Counted from the stretch's first letter, positions 18,452-30,034 are shown. The stretch is 64,000 nt of DNA from Aquicoccus porphyridii (GCF_008369105.1 NZ_VINQ01000002.1:167298-231297); one strand, 5' to 3'. Made by a program: numbers and translations. Notes: generated from the letters alone by a model not told the origin.

Positions 18452-18621
18452 ATGACCGATCCCGCGATTGCCTTCGATCATGCCCCCATCGGGCTTGCCG
18501 TTCTGGAAAACCGCGTGATCCGACGCTGCAGCCTGATGTTTGCCGCGCCCGCCTGCTGCAGAAATTCCATGCCCGCAAACTGGCCGAACTGATCGCCAAA
18601 CTCTCGGGCATGCCGCTGTGA
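18452..18621 (+). pseudogene. Remnant of a PAS-LuxR transcriptional regulator (internal deletion)
   Basis: The plus strand reads MTDPAIAFDHAPIGLAVLEN followed by RVIRRCS, the start of a PAS sensor domain. Within a few codons a second frame reads ARLLQKFHARKLAELIAKL followed by SGMPL and a stop, the last helix of a LuxR-type DNA-binding domain. The middle, roughly 150 residues in such regulators, is absent and the two ends are out of frame. This is best read as a decayed regulator. It sits divergent to the acyl-CoA ligase, probably its former target. Family recognition is from memory of the motifs. Confidence 0.6.
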
Positions 18622-18776
18622 TCGCGGATTTCCCCTGACATCGCCATGCCGAATGTCCCAGACTGGTGACGGCAGGACAAAACTCGGATCACGCTTTTCA
18701 CCTTCCCGGCCTTGCCCTATAAGGCAACAGATGCATCAAGGCGCGGAACCTGCGCCCGAACCGTTCGAGGACATTG

Positions 18777-19274
18777 ATGACGAGAAAACCCCAATCTACC
18801 GAAGCCGACGTGGCGTTCATTCAGGCGCTGGCGGAGTTGCTGAACGAAAACGACCTGACCGAACTCAGCGTCAAGCGCGACTATGGCGAAAACGACAGCC
18901 TGAACGTGCGCGTCAGCCGCCGCACTGAAACCGTGGCCTACACCGCGCCGCCCCCGGCCCCCAGCAGCGCCGCCGCACCGCAGGCCCCGGCGCCCGCGCC
19001 CGCCGAGCCTGCCCCCGCCACCGAAGACCTCGCCAGCCACCCCGGTGCGGTCACGTCGCCGATGGTCGGTACGATCTACCTTCAGGCCGAACCCGGTTCA
19101 CCCCCCTTCGTTTCCATCGGGGCACAGGTCGCCGAGGGCGATACGCTCCTGATCGTCGAAGCCATGAAGACGATGAACCATATCCCGGCCCCGAAATCCG
19201 GCACCGTCAAGCGCATCCTCGTCGATGACGGCGACGCGGTCGAATACGGCTCGATCCTGATGATCATCGAATAA
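18777..19274 (+). CDS. accB: Acetyl-CoA carboxylase biotin carboxyl carrier protein
   Basis: A 165-residue BCCP. An N-terminal helical part (1-60) and a Pro/Ala-rich linker (about 58-85) precede the biotinyl domain (85-165). The biotin-accepting lysine is in VEAMKTMNH; the final strands [14 protein letters not shown] are typical. It carries the carboxyl group between AccC and AccAD in fatty-acid synthesis. The ATG at 18777 is preceded by GAGGACATTG. It is followed 10 nt later by accC. Confidence 0.95.
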   Translation: MTRKPQSTEADVAFIQALAELLNENDLTELSVKRDYGENDSLNVRVSRRTETVAYTAPPPAPSSAAAPQAPAPAPAEPAPATEDLASHPGAVTSPMVGTIYLQAEPGSPPFVSIGAQVAEGDTLLIVEAMKTMNHIPAPKSGTVKRILVDDGDAVEYGSILMIIE

Positions 19275-19284
19275 GGCCCCGACC

Positions 19285-20637
19285 ATGATCGAGAAAATCC
19301 TTGTCGCCAACCGTGGTGAAATCGCGCTCCGGGTGATCCGTGCCGCCCGCGAGATGGGCATCAAATCCGTCGCGGTCCATTCCACCGCCGATGCCGATGC
19401 GATGCATGTGCGCATGGCCGACGAAACCGTCTGCATCGGCCCCGCGCCGTCTCCGCAAAGCTATCTCTCGATTCCCGCGATCATAGCCGCCTGCGAAGTC
19501 ACCGGCGCGCAGGCGATTCACCCCGGTTATGGTTTTCTCTCCGAGAACGCCAATTTCGTTCAGGTGGTCGAGGATCACGACCTCATCTTCATCGGCCCCA
19601 CCGCCGAGCATATCCGCGTGATGGGTGACAAGATCACTGCCAAGGAAACCATGCGAAACCTCGGCGTGCCCTGCGTGCCCGGTTCGGATGGCGGCGTGCC
19701 CGATCTCGAAACCGCCAAGCGGCTTGGCGAGGAAATCGGCTATCCGGTGATCATCAAGGCCACCGCCGGCGGCGGCGGCAAGGGGATGAAGGTGGCCAAC
19801 TCGCCCGCCGAGATGGAACGCGCCTTCATGACCGCCCGCGCCGAGGGCAAGTCGAATTTCGGCAATGACGAGGTCTATATCGAGAAATACCTCCAGAAGC
19901 CCCGTCATATCGAGATCCAGGTCTTTGGCGACGGCAAGGGCAACGCCGTGCATCTGGGCGAACGTGACTGTTCGCTCCAGCGCCGCCACCAGAAGGTCTT
20001 TGAAGAGGCCCCCGGCCCTTCCATCAGCCAGGAAGAGCGCGACCGCATCGGCAAGGCCTGCGCCGATGCCGTGGCGGCGATCAACTATATCGGCGCCGGC
20101 ACGATCGAATTCCTCTACGAGAATGGCGAATTCTATTTCATCGAGATGAACACCCGCCTGCAGGTCGAGCATCCGGTGACCGAAGCCATTTTCGGCGTCG
20201 ACCTCGTGCGCGAACAGATCCGCGTCGCCGAAGGGCTGCCGATGTCCTTCACCCAGGACGAGTTGCAGATCAACGGCCACGCGATCGAGGTGCGCATCAA
20301 CGCCGAGAAACTGCCCAATTTCGCCCCCTGCCCCGGTCGGATCACCCAGTATCACGCGCCGGGGGGCTTGGGTGTTCGGATGGATTCGGCGCTTTATGAC
20401 GGTTATTCCATCCCGCCCTATTACGATTCGCTCATCGGCAAGCTGATCGTGCATGGCCGCGACCGGCGCGAAGCACTCGCGCGGCTCGACCGTGCCCTGG
20501 GCGAGTTGATCGTGGATGGCGTCGACACCACCGTGCCGCTGTTCAACGCCTTGCTGCAGGAACCCGACATCCTGACCGGCGATTACAACATTCACTGGCT
20601 GGAACGCTGGCTCGAAAGCAATCTGGGCGAGGGCTGA
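19285..20637 (+). CDS. accC: Acetyl-CoA carboxylase, biotin carboxylase subunit
   Basis: A 450-residue ATP-grasp enzyme, the standard AccC length. Visible motifs are the ATP loop GGGGKGMKV, the metal/bicarbonate segment [13 protein letters not shown] and [13 protein letters not shown]. It carboxylates biotin on AccB with bicarbonate and ATP in the cytoplasm. It is co-transcribed with accB, 10 nt apart, and followed 8 nt later by aat. Confidence 0.96.
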   Translation: MIEKILVANRGEIALRVIRAAREMGIKSVAVHSTADADAMHVRMADETVCIGPAPSPQSYLSIPAIIAACEVTGAQAIHPGYGFLSENANFVQVVEDHDLIFIGPTAEHIRVMGDKITAKETMRNLGVPCVPGSDGGVPDLETAKRLGEEIGYPVIIKATAGGGGKGMKVANSPAEMERAFMTARAEGKSNFGNDEVYIEKYLQKPRHIEIQVFGDGKGNAVHLGERDCSLQRRHQKVFEEAPGPSISQEERDRIGKACADAVAAINYIGAGTIEFLYENGEFYFIEMNTRLQVEHPVTEAIFGVDLVREQIRVAEGLPMSFTQDELQINGHAIEVRINAEKLPNFAPCPGRITQYHAPGGLGVRMDSALYDGYSIPPYYDSLIGKLIVHGRDRREALARLDRALGELIVDGVDTTVPLFNALLQEPDILTGDYNIHWLERWLESNLGEG

Positions 20638-20645
20638 CCAACCCC

Positions 20646-21299
20646 ATGTCCCCCCAACCGGACATGACCATCACCCCCGAACTGCTGCTGCGAGGCTATT
20701 CCGTCGGCGTCTTTCCCATGGCCGAGCAACAGGACGATCCCGAGCTTTTCTGGGTCGACCCACGCCGCCGGGGCATCCTGCCGCTTGACGGGTTTCACCT
20801 GTCCCGTTCCCTCGCCCGGCGCATGCGGCGCGCCGATTACCGCGCCGCCATCGACACCGATTTCCCCGGTGTCGTGCAGGCCTGTGCCGACCGCCCGGAA
20901 ACCTGGATCAACCAGACGCTCTTTGATCTCTACATGCAGCTCAACGCGATGGGCCGGGCGCATTCACTGGAAATTCGCGACGATGACGGCCTGCTCGGCG
21001 CGGTCTTCGGCGTCACGATAGGGGCCGCCTTTTTCGGTGAAAGCATGGTTTCGCCCCGCCGGGACGGCTCCAAAATCGCGCTCGCGCATCTGGTCGATCA
21101 CCTCAACCGCGCCGGTTTCCAGCTCTTCGACACGCAGTTCATCACCCCGCATCTGGCCCGGCTCGGCGCCGTCGAGATATCGCGCGCCGCCTATCGACGG
21201 CAGCTGGAACAGGCGCTCCAACACCCGGGGCGTTTCATGGAAACCCCTTTGGAAACAGACCCTTATTCGGTGATACAGCGCAACACCCACACGTCGTAA
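20646..21299 (+). CDS. aat: Leucyl/phenylalanyl-tRNA-protein transferase
   Basis: A 217-residue N-end-rule enzyme that adds Leu or Phe to proteins with N-terminal Arg or Lys, marking them for ClpS-ClpAP. Family motifs include GYSVGVFPMAE, the FWVDPRRRGILPL segment, GAFFGESM-like AAFFGESMVSP and FQLFDTQFITPHL. The 3' end overlaps that of the convergent DUF2155 gene by 37 nt. The accB-accC-aat order is widespread in alphaproteobacteria. Confidence 0.95.
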   Translation: MSPQPDMTITPELLLRGYSVGVFPMAEQQDDPELFWVDPRRRGILPLDGFHLSRSLARRMRRADYRAAIDTDFPGVVQACADRPETWINQTLFDLYMQLNAMGRAHSLEIRDDDGLLGAVFGVTIGAAFFGESMVSPRRDGSKIALAHLVDHLNRAGFQLFDTQFITPHLARLGAVEISRAAYRRQLEQALQHPGRFMETPLETDPYSVIQRNTHTS

Positions 21300-21622
21300 C
21301 GCGGGTGGTCCATCGCACTGAGCGCGGGCGAAGACGCGATCATCCAGCCGATGAAAACCGGGCTGTCGCGCCCCTCCTCCGTGACGGTCAGAAAGGCATA
21401 GGCATCACCGGCCGGGTTCCCGACCGGAAATCGGCATTCGCCCAGCGTCACCTTGATCCGCCCGATCTCAACCGCCTCGCGATTGGCAAGCTCGATATCC
21501 TCGACCATGCCGTTGATCTTGTCGAGGGTCCGGATCACAGCACCTTTGCCCGGGCTGACCTCCTCGGCCATCCCGGACAGCGGCAGGCCAAGAAGCATCA
21601 GAATCGCGACCAACCGCATCAT
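21263..21622 (-). CDS. DUF2155 periplasmic protein
   Basis: A 119-residue exported protein with signal MMRLVAILMLLGLPLSGMAEE and a mature DUF2155 domain: DKINGMVEDIE, a GRIKVTLGECRFP centre and a WMIASSPALSAMDHPRYDVWVLRC end with two conserved cysteines. Function is unknown. It overlaps the mlaD-like stop by 4 nt (ATGA) and belongs to the conserved NDUFA12-mlaD-DUF2155 set. Confidence 0.9.
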   Translation of the reverse strand: MMRLVAILMLLGLPLSGMAEEVSPGKGAVIRTLDKINGMVEDIELANREAVEIGRIKVTLGECRFPVGNPAGDAYAFLTVTEEGRDSPVFIGWMIASSPALSAMDHPRYDVWVLRCITE

Positions 21623-22077
21623 TGGTCGTCTCCGCCCTCGCCGCCGCTCACGAACTTCAACAGCAGCGAAATCAGCGAAACCGCCCCTTGCGTGTCGAGC
21701 ACTTCATCGCCCGGTTCATAATAGAACGGCGACCCGCCCGGAGAGATCTCAACGAAAGTCCCGCCCAACAACCCCTCGGACGAGATCACGACCGCGCTGT
21801 CATCCGGTATCTCGACGCCATTGGAGACGCTGAACGTCGTATCGGCACGATAGGTCTGCGGGTTGAGCGTGACCCCGGTCACGGTCCCGATCTTGACCCC
21901 GGCCAGCCGCACATCGGTCCCCACCGTTACCCCTTCGACCGATCGAAACGACGCGGTCAGCGGATATCCGTCGCCGCCGCGCGAAAAGCCCGTCGCCTGC
22001 CCCGCATAGACCACGAACCCGATCGCCACGGCCAAAACCGCGCCGCCGACCAAAACTTCGGTGGTGTTCTCCGCCAT
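21619..22077 (-). CDS. mlaD: MlaD/MCE-domain lipid transport protein
   Basis: A 152-residue protein with one N-terminal anchor helix (about 6-27) and a periplasmic MCE domain (about 38-120; GVTVGTDVRLAGVKIGTVTGV). MlaD forms hexameric rings that carry phospholipids between outer and inner membranes. Its ABC partners (MlaE, MlaF) are not adjacent, as is usual in this group. It is part of a three-gene set with NDUFA12 upstream and DUF2155 overlapping downstream. Confidence 0.9.
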   Translation of the reverse strand: MAENTTEVLVGGAVLAVAIGFVVYAGQATGFSRGGDGYPLTASFRSVEGVTVGTDVRLAGVKIGTVTGVTLNPQTYRADTTFSVSNGVEIPDDSAVVISSEGLLGGTFVEISPGGSPFYYEPGDEVLDTQGAVSLISLLLKFVSGGEGGDDQ

Positions 22078-22102
22078 GTGACTGACCTACAATCCTGGGT
22101 TG

Positions 22103-22486
22103 CTACTCGGGCTGCCACGCCTCGTAATCGCGGCGTGGTTTCGGCATCGTCTTGCGGATCGAGCCGTCGGGCGCATAGGCCAGCATCGTACCGGTCAGGT
22201 TTTCCTGATGCGGCTTTTCCCACGCCTTGTGCGGCAGCGGCTCTTCGCTCGGGGCCTTCTCGAAGGTATGATGCAACCAACCGTGCCAATCCGCGCTGAC
22301 CCGGCTGGCCTCGGCCTCTCCGTTAAAGATCACCCAGCGCCGCTTGCCATCACGCGAGCGGTAAAACACGTTACCCTGCGCGTCCTCACCCACTTTGACG
22401 CCCTTGCGCCAGGTATAGAACTGCGTGTTGAGCGTCGACCCGTGCCACCAGGTCACCGCACGAAGAAGGGTATTGAGAATGCCCAT
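22103..22486 (-). CDS. NADH:ubiquinone oxidoreductase accessory subunit NDUFA12
   Basis: A 127-residue homolog of the mitochondrial complex I accessory subunit NDUFA12, found in alphaproteobacteria. Recognisable parts are the [20 protein letters not shown] start, RRWVIFNG and [13 protein letters not shown]. It binds the peripheral arm of complex I. The ATG at 22486 gives the normal length; the longer frame to 22780 runs into the divergent gene and is rejected. The nuo genes are not in the window. Confidence 0.92.
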   Translation of the reverse strand: MGILNTLLRAVTWWHGSTLNTQFYTWRKGVKVGEDAQGNVFYRSRDGKRRWVIFNGEAEASRVSADWHGWLHHTFEKAPSEEPLPHKAWEKPHQENLTGTMLAYAPDGSIRKTMPKPRRDYEAWQPE

Positions 22487-22653
22487 GGACGACTCCTGTT
22501 TGTCTCGCCCTCTGTATGACGAAAAGCGCAACCAAGGTCCAGTGGCACGCATGTCGCAATCGCCCCCCATCTGCAAAGCATCCCGTGCGGTATCTGGCCC
22601 GAATGGCCAATCCCGGCTAACCTCGTGCAAACAAGAAAAATGGCTGGGCAGAT

Positions 22654-24444
22654 ATGACAACCGCTTCCATCGCCGCGACCTGCAAGGGTGTTCGGGTTCC
22701 GCATTCTCCGTTTCTGACCGATACCCGCATCCGCCGGATCGACGAAGCCCGCTATGAAGGCGATGAAATCGCCGGCGCACTCGCCGTCGTGCAATCCGGC
22801 GACCGGGTGCTCGAAATGGGCGCGGGGCTGGGCATTGTCGGGGCCGTGACGGCGCTCAACGCCAAACCCGCCGCCATCCTGTCCTTCGAGGCCAACCCCG
22901 ACCTCATCCCCCATGCCCGGGCACTCTATGCCGAGAACAAGCTCGATAATGTGATCGAACTGCGCAACGAGGTGGTGATAAGCGCGCCCAACCGCCCCGA
23001 GACCGTCACCTTCCATATCCAGAACTCGTTTCTCGGCTCGTCCTTGATCGCCAAGACCACGCGCAAGACCCGCCCGGTCGAGGTGCCGACAGCGGGTTTC
23101 GACGACCTGCGCGATGCGTTTCACCCCGATGTGTTGATCATGGATATCGAAGGCGGGGAACTCGACTTCCTCGAACATGCCGACCTGCACGGGATTCGCG
23201 CGGTGGTGATCGAGTTTCACCCCGATGTTTACGGCGTGCAGGGCGCCAAGGCCTGCAAGAACGCCCTGCGCCAGGCGGGCTTTGCCAAGAACCCCGATCT
23301 CTCGACCCGCTTTGTCTGGACCTGCACCCGCTCGCCCGAACAGGCGCGGCTTGCCTCCGGCCCGCCCCGCCCGTCCGGCGGCTGGTCCGAAAGCCTGCGC
23401 AGCGTCGACAAGGCCGTGATTCACCCGGCAGAAGACAGCGGGCTAAGCACCCCGTCGGGGGTGCAGGACGCAAACGGCCTCGACGTGGCCGAAGCCGCGC
23501 TCTGGCGCAACGCCCGCCGCATGAACCTTCCATTCGACCGCCCCACGGCACCGATCCCCGAACTACCGGGCACCTGGCTCTGGGGCGGCGTCATGTGGCG
23601 CTATTTCGCACATTTCATCGTCGAAAGCGTCGGGCGGCTCTGGGCACTGGACGCGCCGGAAATCGGCCGCCCCGAGGGCATTCTATTCATTCCACGCCGA
23701 CCCTTGGTCGAGACCGAACTGGTCAATTTCCAAAGCGGGTTCTTTCGGGAAATGGGCATCGACCTGCCCATAAAAGTCCTGTCGGAACCGACGCGGGTCG
23801 AGCGTCTCATCGTGCCGGGTCAGGGCTTTGGCCTCGGCGATATCAGCGCCGGCACCGAACCGTTCCGGCGCTTTACGCATAACCGCTTTGGCGCGAATAT
23901 CGCACCCGAGGGCGGGGACAGGCTCTATATCTCCCGTAGTCGCCTTGGCCCCAAACGCGGCGCCCTTCTCGGCGAGGACCGGATCGAACAGGCACTGGCG
24001 GCCCAAGGATACGAAATCTTCCATCCCGAACGCCATGACATCCCCACCCAGATCGCGCGCTACAAAGCCGCCCGGAAGATCATTGCCAGCGAAGGCTCGG
24101 CCCTGCATCTCTTCGCCTTTTGCGGCCGGTCCGATCAACAGGTCGCGGTGATCCCGCGCCGCCGCTCCGGCGCGACCCGACACATCCTCACCCATATCAA
24201 AAGCTTTACCGGGAGTGACCCCATCTTGCTCGATGTGCTGTGCCGCGTCTGGCAACCAGTCGCCACGCAGCGTGCGCGCCTTTCCGTGGGGGAACCGGAT
24301 TTGCCGCTCCTCCACCGCGCCCTTGTCGACAACGGTTTCGTCACCGGCGGCCCATCCGGCTGGGAACCGCTGGACGAAGGAGAAATCCGCGCGAGCCTTG
24401 GCGGCGATTACACGCCCAGCGAGCTATCTCTCGCGACCGGATAA
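22654..24444 (+). CDS. Fusion: FkbM-type methyltransferase plus GT61 glycosyltransferase
   Basis: A 596-residue two-domain protein. Residues about 1-235 are an FkbM methyltransferase with SAM loop [14 protein letters not shown] and [13 protein letters not shown]. Residues about 300-560 are a GT61 (DUF563) glycosyltransferase: [27 protein letters not shown] and [12 protein letters not shown]. FkbM enzymes O-methylate sugars or polyketides; GT61 enzymes transfer xylose or similar sugars. Together they suggest a modified surface glycan. It stands alone between housekeeping genes, without other glycan genes. No stop or frameshift interrupts the junction. Confidence 0.82.
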   Translation: MTTASIAATCKGVRVPHSPFLTDTRIRRIDEARYEGDEIAGALAVVQSGDRVLEMGAGLGIVGAVTALNAKPAAILSFEANPDLIPHARALYAENKLDNVIELRNEVVISAPNRPETVTFHIQNSFLGSSLIAKTTRKTRPVEVPTAGFDDLRDAFHPDVLIMDIEGGELDFLEHADLHGIRAVVIEFHPDVYGVQGAKACKNALRQAGFAKNPDLSTRFVWTCTRSPEQARLASGPPRPSGGWSESLRSVDKAVIHPAEDSGLSTPSGVQDANGLDVAEAALWRNARRMNLPFDRPTAPIPELPGTWLWGGVMWRYFAHFIVESVGRLWALDAPEIGRPEGILFIPRRPLVETELVNFQSGFFREMGIDLPIKVLSEPTRVERLIVPGQGFGLGDISAGTEPFRRFTHNRFGANIAPEGGDRLYISRSRLGPKRGALLGEDRIEQALAAQGYEIFHPERHDIPTQIARYKAARKIIASEGSALHLFAFCGRSDQQVAVIPRRRSGATRHILTHIKSFTGSDPILLDVLCRVWQPVATQRARLSVGEPDLPLLHRALVDNGFVTGGPSGWEPLDEGEIRASLGGDYTPSELSLATG

Positions 24445-24501
24445 GACCTTTCAGACCCAAGGCCGGAGCAATGCGGCGTTCTGACCAACGCGGCCACGAA
24501 T

Positions 24502-24527
24502 CCGGGGGCTGAAAACGCAGCCCCCGG
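24502..24527. terminator. Bidirectional hairpin between convergent genes
   Basis: CCGGGGGCTG and CAGCCCCCGG form a perfect 10-bp stem with loop AAAACG, placed between the 3' ends of the FkbM-GT61 and the beta-propeller genes. No T run flanks it on either strand, but the position suggests shared transcription ending. Confidence 0.6.
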
Positions 24528-24537
24528 ACACATCCCT

Positions 24538-26154
24538 TCACTGAGGCGTCAGTTTGAGGATCGCGTTGTCCAGATCCGACGCGACATAGATTGCCCCGTC
24601 TTGCCCGACCGCGATGCCGGTTGGCGATCCCGGCGGCGGCGTGCCCGCCGCAGCGGGCAGCCCGAGCGGCAAATCCCCGGCCAGCACCTCGGTCGCGCCA
24701 CTTGAGGGCTCGATGGCGATCACTTGCCGCTTGCCGACTTCCGCAACGATCAACCAACCATCGCCGCCCATCTCGATACCCTCCGGCCCGGCAAGCCCTT
24801 CGGCGATAACGGTTTTCTCGCCACTCTCAAGATCGACACGCGACACCGCCCCGGTTCCGGCCTCGGTCACATAGACACCGCCCTCGCCGTCCGCCACCAT
24901 GCCGACCGGCAGGACCAGCCCCTGCACCACCGGCGCGCGGGTCTCGCCCTCGGGACCGCTCACCCGGGTCAACTGACCGGTTGCCAGTTCCAGCACCAGA
25001 AGCGTGCCGTCATCCTGCTCAACCGCATCATAAGGTGCCGCGAATCCATGCAGCATCCTGACGCTCTCGCCGCTTTGCGCGTCGATCACCTGAACCGTTC
25101 CGGTAAACCAGCTTGACAGGATCACATGCCGGTCATTGGCCCGCGCCGAGATCGGATATTCGATATGATCCGCATGCATCCGCGCCCGGTCCGTGATCTC
25201 GCCCGTTGCGGTATCCACGCTGCGATAGGCAAAGAGATCGGCGACATGGAGCGTATCGCCCACCATCGCCAGACCGCCGGGCATCGCCAATCGGCCCTTC
25301 ACGATCTGGCGGGCATCACCTGTCGCAGGGTCGATCTCCTGCACGCCGTTATCGGCCATGTTCGACACGAAAACCCGGTCTTCACCGTCGATTGCCAGAT
25401 TGTCGAGAGATGTGGAAAGCTGCGCCACCACCGTGCGATCACCCCCCTGCGGGTCCAGCCGCACCAACTCGCCCCGCGCCGTATCGACCACCCAGATATT
25501 GCCCTGGCTGTCGAGATTGACCGCGGCGGGCACCTTGAACCCCTCGGCCAGAACCTCGATTTCGCCCGAATCCACGTCGACGCGAACGACCTGCCCCTTG
25601 AACCAGAGCGGGCCATAAAGCTTGTCATCGGGGCCGAACTCGAACCCGTTCAAACCGCCCATCCCTTCGATGATCTTGCGCGGCGCGGCCTCACCCGCAC
25701 GGTCGATCTCGTAAAGCGCGTCACCAAGGAACACTTGCGTCGCGTAAAGCCTGCCATCGGCGCGGAAATCAAGCGAGTTGATCCCCGGCAACCCCTCGGC
25801 CAGCCTTACCACCTCGCCACCCGGCGCGCGGGCAAAGACCTCACCGGTCAGGAACCCGGTCCAGGCCATCGTGCCATCATCGGCAAAGGCGATATCATCA
25901 GCCATGCCCGTCGGGGCATCAATCTCGACGCTGACATCGCCACTCCCGCGATCCACCCGATAGAGCGACTGCCCAACCACGCTGCCCGCGAAAAGCGCGC
26001 CGTCCGGGCCGATGCCCAGCCCGTGCACGCCGTGAAAATCCGATCCGGGCACAAGCGTTTCAACCTTGTAACCCTCGGCCTGCGCGCTGATCCCGTGCCC
26101 AAGCACGAACACGACAGCCGCAACAGCGCCGATCACTTTTCCCTTGATTGCCAT
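24538..26154 (-). CDS. Exported NHL/SMP-30-type beta-propeller protein
   Basis: A 538-residue secreted protein with signal MAIKGKVIGAVAAVVFVLGH ending at AQAEG, then about 12 repeats of the form GPDGxLY.A......(V)YRVD..SG, which build one or two six-bladed propellers (SMP-30/gluconolactonase or NHL-like). Such proteins act as lactonases or as protein-binding scaffolds; no lactonase metal site can be confirmed by eye. It is a single gene with a hairpin after it. Function is unknown beyond the fold. Confidence 0.8.
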   Translation of the reverse strand: MAIKGKVIGAVAAVVFVLGHGISAQAEGYKVETLVPGSDFHGVHGLGIGPDGALFAGSVVGQSLYRVDRGSGDVSVEIDAPTGMADDIAFADDGTMAWTGFLTGEVFARAPGGEVVRLAEGLPGINSLDFRADGRLYATQVFLGDALYEIDRAGEAAPRKIIEGMGGLNGFEFGPDDKLYGPLWFKGQVVRVDVDSGEIEVLAEGFKVPAAVNLDSQGNIWVVDTARGELVRLDPQGGDRTVVAQLSTSLDNLAIDGEDRVFVSNMADNGVQEIDPATGDARQIVKGRLAMPGGLAMVGDTLHVADLFAYRSVDTATGEITDRARMHADHIEYPISARANDRHVILSSWFTGTVQVIDAQSGESVRMLHGFAAPYDAVEQDDGTLLVLELATGQLTRVSGPEGETRAPVVQGLVLPVGMVADGEGGVYVTEAGTGAVSRVDLESGEKTVIAEGLAGPEGIEMGGDGWLIVAEVGKRQVIAIEPSSGATEVLAGDLPLGLPAAAGTPPPGSPTGIAVGQDGAIYVASDLDNAILKLTPQ

Positions 26155-26315
26155 TCTTTCCTCCCTGAACAGTCAATGCCGCCGGGGATCGCTCCCCGAT
26201 CGGCAAAGGCTAGCACCCAACGGAATGCGAACGCATCAAAACGCCGCGTCACGCGATCCAGGGGTCAGGGTCGGATTGGCGCAAGGTCAGGGCGGTGTCA
26301 CCCGGACGCGGCAGC

Positions 26316-27587
<1,272 letters not shown>

Positions 27588-27740
27588 GATCGTCCTTTCG
27601 GGGCCGTCTCGATTCATTTTGGCCGGCGTCCGGCCCAAGGGTCTGCGTTACACCAAGTCTAGGGCAGAGACAAACCGGTCACAATGTCAAATTCGACCGT
27701 CTCCGCGGCTTGTGATGGCGCGCGACCCGCGGGCGCGGGC

Positions 27741-28370
27741 TCACGCCTCGTCGCCCGCCTTCACCCGGCTTTCCACGATCTCGTCGATCAGGCCCCATTC
27801 CTTGGCCTCGTCGGGGCTCATGAACTTGTCGCGTTCAAGCGCGGACTCCACCTCCTTGAGCTTGCGACCGGTATGCTTGACATAGATCTCGTTGAGACGC
27901 TTCTTGAGTTTCATCGTCTCTTCGGCATGGATCATGATATCGGTGGCCTGCCCTTGGTATCCGCCCGAGGGCTGGTGCACCATGATCCGGCTGTTGGGCA
28001 GCGAAAACCGCATCCCCGCCTCACCGGCCGTCAGCAACAGCGACCCCATCGAGGCCGCCTGCCCGATCACCAGCGTCGAAACCTTGGGCTTGATGTATTG
28101 CATCGTGTCATAAATCGACAGGCCGCTCGTCACGACACCACCGGGACTGTTGATATACATCGAAATCTCTTTCGAGGGGTTTTCCGCCTCGAGATGCAGC
28201 AACTGCGCCACGATCAGGCTCGACATGCCATCATGCACCGGCCCGCTCAGGAAAATGATCCGCTCCTTGAGCAGGCGCGAAAAGATGTCATAGGCCCGCT
28301 CGCCCCGGCTGGTCTGCTCGACCACCATCGGCACGAGGGTATTCATGTAAATCTCATACGGGTCTTTCAT
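27741..28370 (-). CDS. clpP: ATP-dependent Clp protease proteolytic subunit
   Basis: A 209-residue serine protease subunit. The catalytic triad is visible: S107 in GQAASMGS, H132 in MVHQPSGG and D181 in [11 protein letters not shown]. It forms the tetradecameric chamber used with ClpX and ClpA. The gene is upstream of clpX in the classical order. The upstream 398 nt carry a small hairpin and one copy of a dispersed repeat. Confidence 0.97.
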   Translation of the reverse strand: MKDPYEIYMNTLVPMVVEQTSRGERAYDIFSRLLKERIIFLSGPVHDGMSSLIVAQLLHLEAENPSKEISMYINSPGGVVTSGLSIYDTMQYIKPKVSTLVIGQAASMGSLLLTAGEAGMRFSLPNSRIMVHQPSGGYQGQATDIMIHAEETMKLKKRLNEIYVKHTGRKLKEVESALERDKFMSPDEAKEWGLIDEIVESRVKAGDEA

Positions 28371-28768
28371 CTGATCCTGCCTGCTTTCGTCGTTTCGATG
28401 ATTACGGAAAACTCCCTAACGGAGTCTTAGTCATGCGGCTCAGGGGCTGCAAGGGCAGCGGAAAAAAACACCCTGTCCCAACAGGCAACGGGGCGCGATC
28501 CACACCGCGCCCCGCCCTGCATCTTTCCTGGGAACCGCGAACAGGCCAACCGCGCGGAGCCGGCACCGCCGTTCTTTCTTGGCAAAAATACTCACAAGCC
28601 ACCGCCCGCACCGCGCGCGGCCTTAACCATTGAACCAAGGGTTTCGCCGCTTCGCGGGCGGTGCACGCCCGACAGCCGGAAAACAGCCGGAGATCACCCC
28701 CCGATTTTTCGACGAAAAATCGTCTTAACCCGTCTGAGCGGTGCGGTTACGCATCTTAAACCAAATGC
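28371..28768. other. Intergenic region between clpP and soxF
   Basis: No gene is supported. It holds a short ACTCC-N5-GGAGT hairpin near the clpP start, a perfect 8-bp stem GGGGCGCG/CGCGCCCC at 28490-28513, and repeat copy A. Open frames here are short with atypical composition. Confidence 0.6.
28620..28735. repeat. Dispersed intergenic repeat, copy A
   Basis: Elements in order: TTAACC at 28622; GGCGGTGCACGC; two CAGCCGG heptamers 11 bp apart; GATCACCCCCC; the hairpin CGATTTTTCG-A-CGAAAAATCG; and a final TTAACC. The same order occurs at about 49110-49220 (copy B, degenerate hairpin) and 61499-61600 (copy C). A hairpin-only copy lies at 42667-42687. Confidence 0.7.
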
Positions 28769-30034
28769 TCAGCCGAACATGTCCGCCGTGATCCCGGCAT
28801 ACCAGCCGATCGATTCCTCGTAGGTCTGCTTGCGCAGATCCGCATCCTCGCCGGTCTGGCTGATAAAGCTCGACACGCTGACGATCTTCTCGTCGGTCGC
28901 CTCGTAGGACGCTCCGACCTTCACCCCGTCATCCTCGTCGATAAGGCTCCAGCAGGTGTTCGAGAATTTCGCCGGGAACACGTTCGATCCCAGAAGCGCC
29001 CCACGCACCGCCATCGCCGCGACCTTGGCCTGGCTGTTGGCCGAGAAGCCCGATTTCGGCATGTCGCCCTGGTTGCTGGCGTCACCCAGCACATGGATAT
29101 TCTCGTCGACGCGGCTTTGCATCGTGTGGCCGATGACCGGGGCCCAGTTGCCCTCGGTGATGCCCGCCATCTCGCAGATGCGCCCCGCCTTTTGCGCCGG
29201 GATGACGTTGCACACATCGACCTTTTCAACCACGCCGTCGATGTTTACCGTCATCGCGTCGGGGTCCACCTCGACCTTGTCACCGCCGAAATCCGGGCCG
29301 ATCCGTTCGATCATGCCGGAATAGTGCTTTTGCCAGCCTTCCTCGAACAGCGCCTGTTTCGAGAATTTCGGCTTCGGGTCGACCAGCAGGATCTTGGCGG
29401 TCGGGTTCATCTCCGTGAGCAGATGCGCCACCATGCTGATCCGCTCATAGGGTCCGGGCGGACAGCGATAGGGGTTCGGCGGCGCGACCATCGCGAAACG
29501 TCCGCCCTCGGGCATCGCCTCGATCTGCGCCTTGAGAAGCTCGGTCTGCGACCCGGCCTTGTAGGCATGCGGCATCTTGTTCTGCGCGCTCACATCCCAT
29601 CCCGGCACCGAGCCGTCAACGAAATCGATCCCGGGCGACAGGATCAGCCGGTCATAGGGCAGCACCGCCCCACCCGCCAACGTCACCGTCTTCGCCTCGC
29701 GATCCACGCCGGTGGCCCAGTCATGCACCACGTTGACCCCCGATTGCGCCAGCGTGCCATAGCTGTGCCCGATCGAACTCAGCTCGCGAAAGCCGCCGAT
29801 ATAGAGGTTCGAGAAAAAGCAGGTGTAATACATCCGCGTCGGTTCGATCAGGGTGACGTCGATCTCGCCCTTGCTGTCCTTGGCGATATAGCGCGCAGCG
29901 GTCGCGCCGCCCGCCCCGCCGCCGATCACGACGACCCGCGGCATTCCATGGCTCGAGGCCCGCACATTGGGGGCCGCAAGCGCCGCCGCCATGGCCGCCC
30001 CCGTGCCGATAAAGGCGCGTCTGTTCAATGTCAT
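28769..30034 (-). CDS. soxF: Sulfide dehydrogenase flavoprotein (flavocytochrome c, SoxF)
   Basis: A 421-residue periplasmic FAD enzyme. The Tat signal is NRRAFIGTGAAMAAALAAP. The FAD loop is VVVIGGGAGGATAARYI, and YYTCFFSN holds the cysteine expected to bind FAD covalently in FccB/SoxF; NPYRCPPGPYER adds the redox cysteine. It oxidises sulfide to sulfur, passing electrons to the adjacent diheme cytochrome SoxE. The start at 30034 follows GGGAGGAAAGACC. It is the distal gene of the minus-strand sox set, 55 nt after soxE. Confidence 0.92.
   Translation of the reverse strand: MTLNRRAFIGTGAAMAAALAAPNVRASSHGMPRVVVIGGGAGGATAARYIAKDSKGEIDVTLIEPTRMYYTCFFSNLYIGGFRELSSIGHSYGTLAQSGVNVVHDWATGVDREAKTVTLAGGAVLPYDRLILSPGIDFVDGSVPGWDVSAQNKMPHAYKAGSQTELLKAQIEAMPEGGRFAMVAPPNPYRCPPGPYERISMVAHLLTEMNPTAKILLVDPKPKFSKQALFEEGWQKHYSGMIERIGPDFGGDKVEVDPDAMTVNIDGVVEKVDVCNVIPAQKAGRICEMAGITEGNWAPVIGHTMQSRVDENIHVLGDASNQGDMPKSGFSANSQAKVAAMAVRGALLGSNVFPAKFSNTCWSLIDEDDGVKVGASYEATDEKIVSVSSFISQTGEDADLRKQTYEESIGWYAGITADMFG

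Noticed and set aside
18369-18701. 110-residue minus-strand open frame
   Set aside because: It is antisense to the PAS-LuxR remnant and Arg/Ser/Cys-rich; no start signal.
28402-28638. Open frame on the minus strand upstream of clpP
   Set aside because: Arg/Pro/Val-rich composition, no start signal, lies across repeat and hairpin sequence; regarded as a chance frame.
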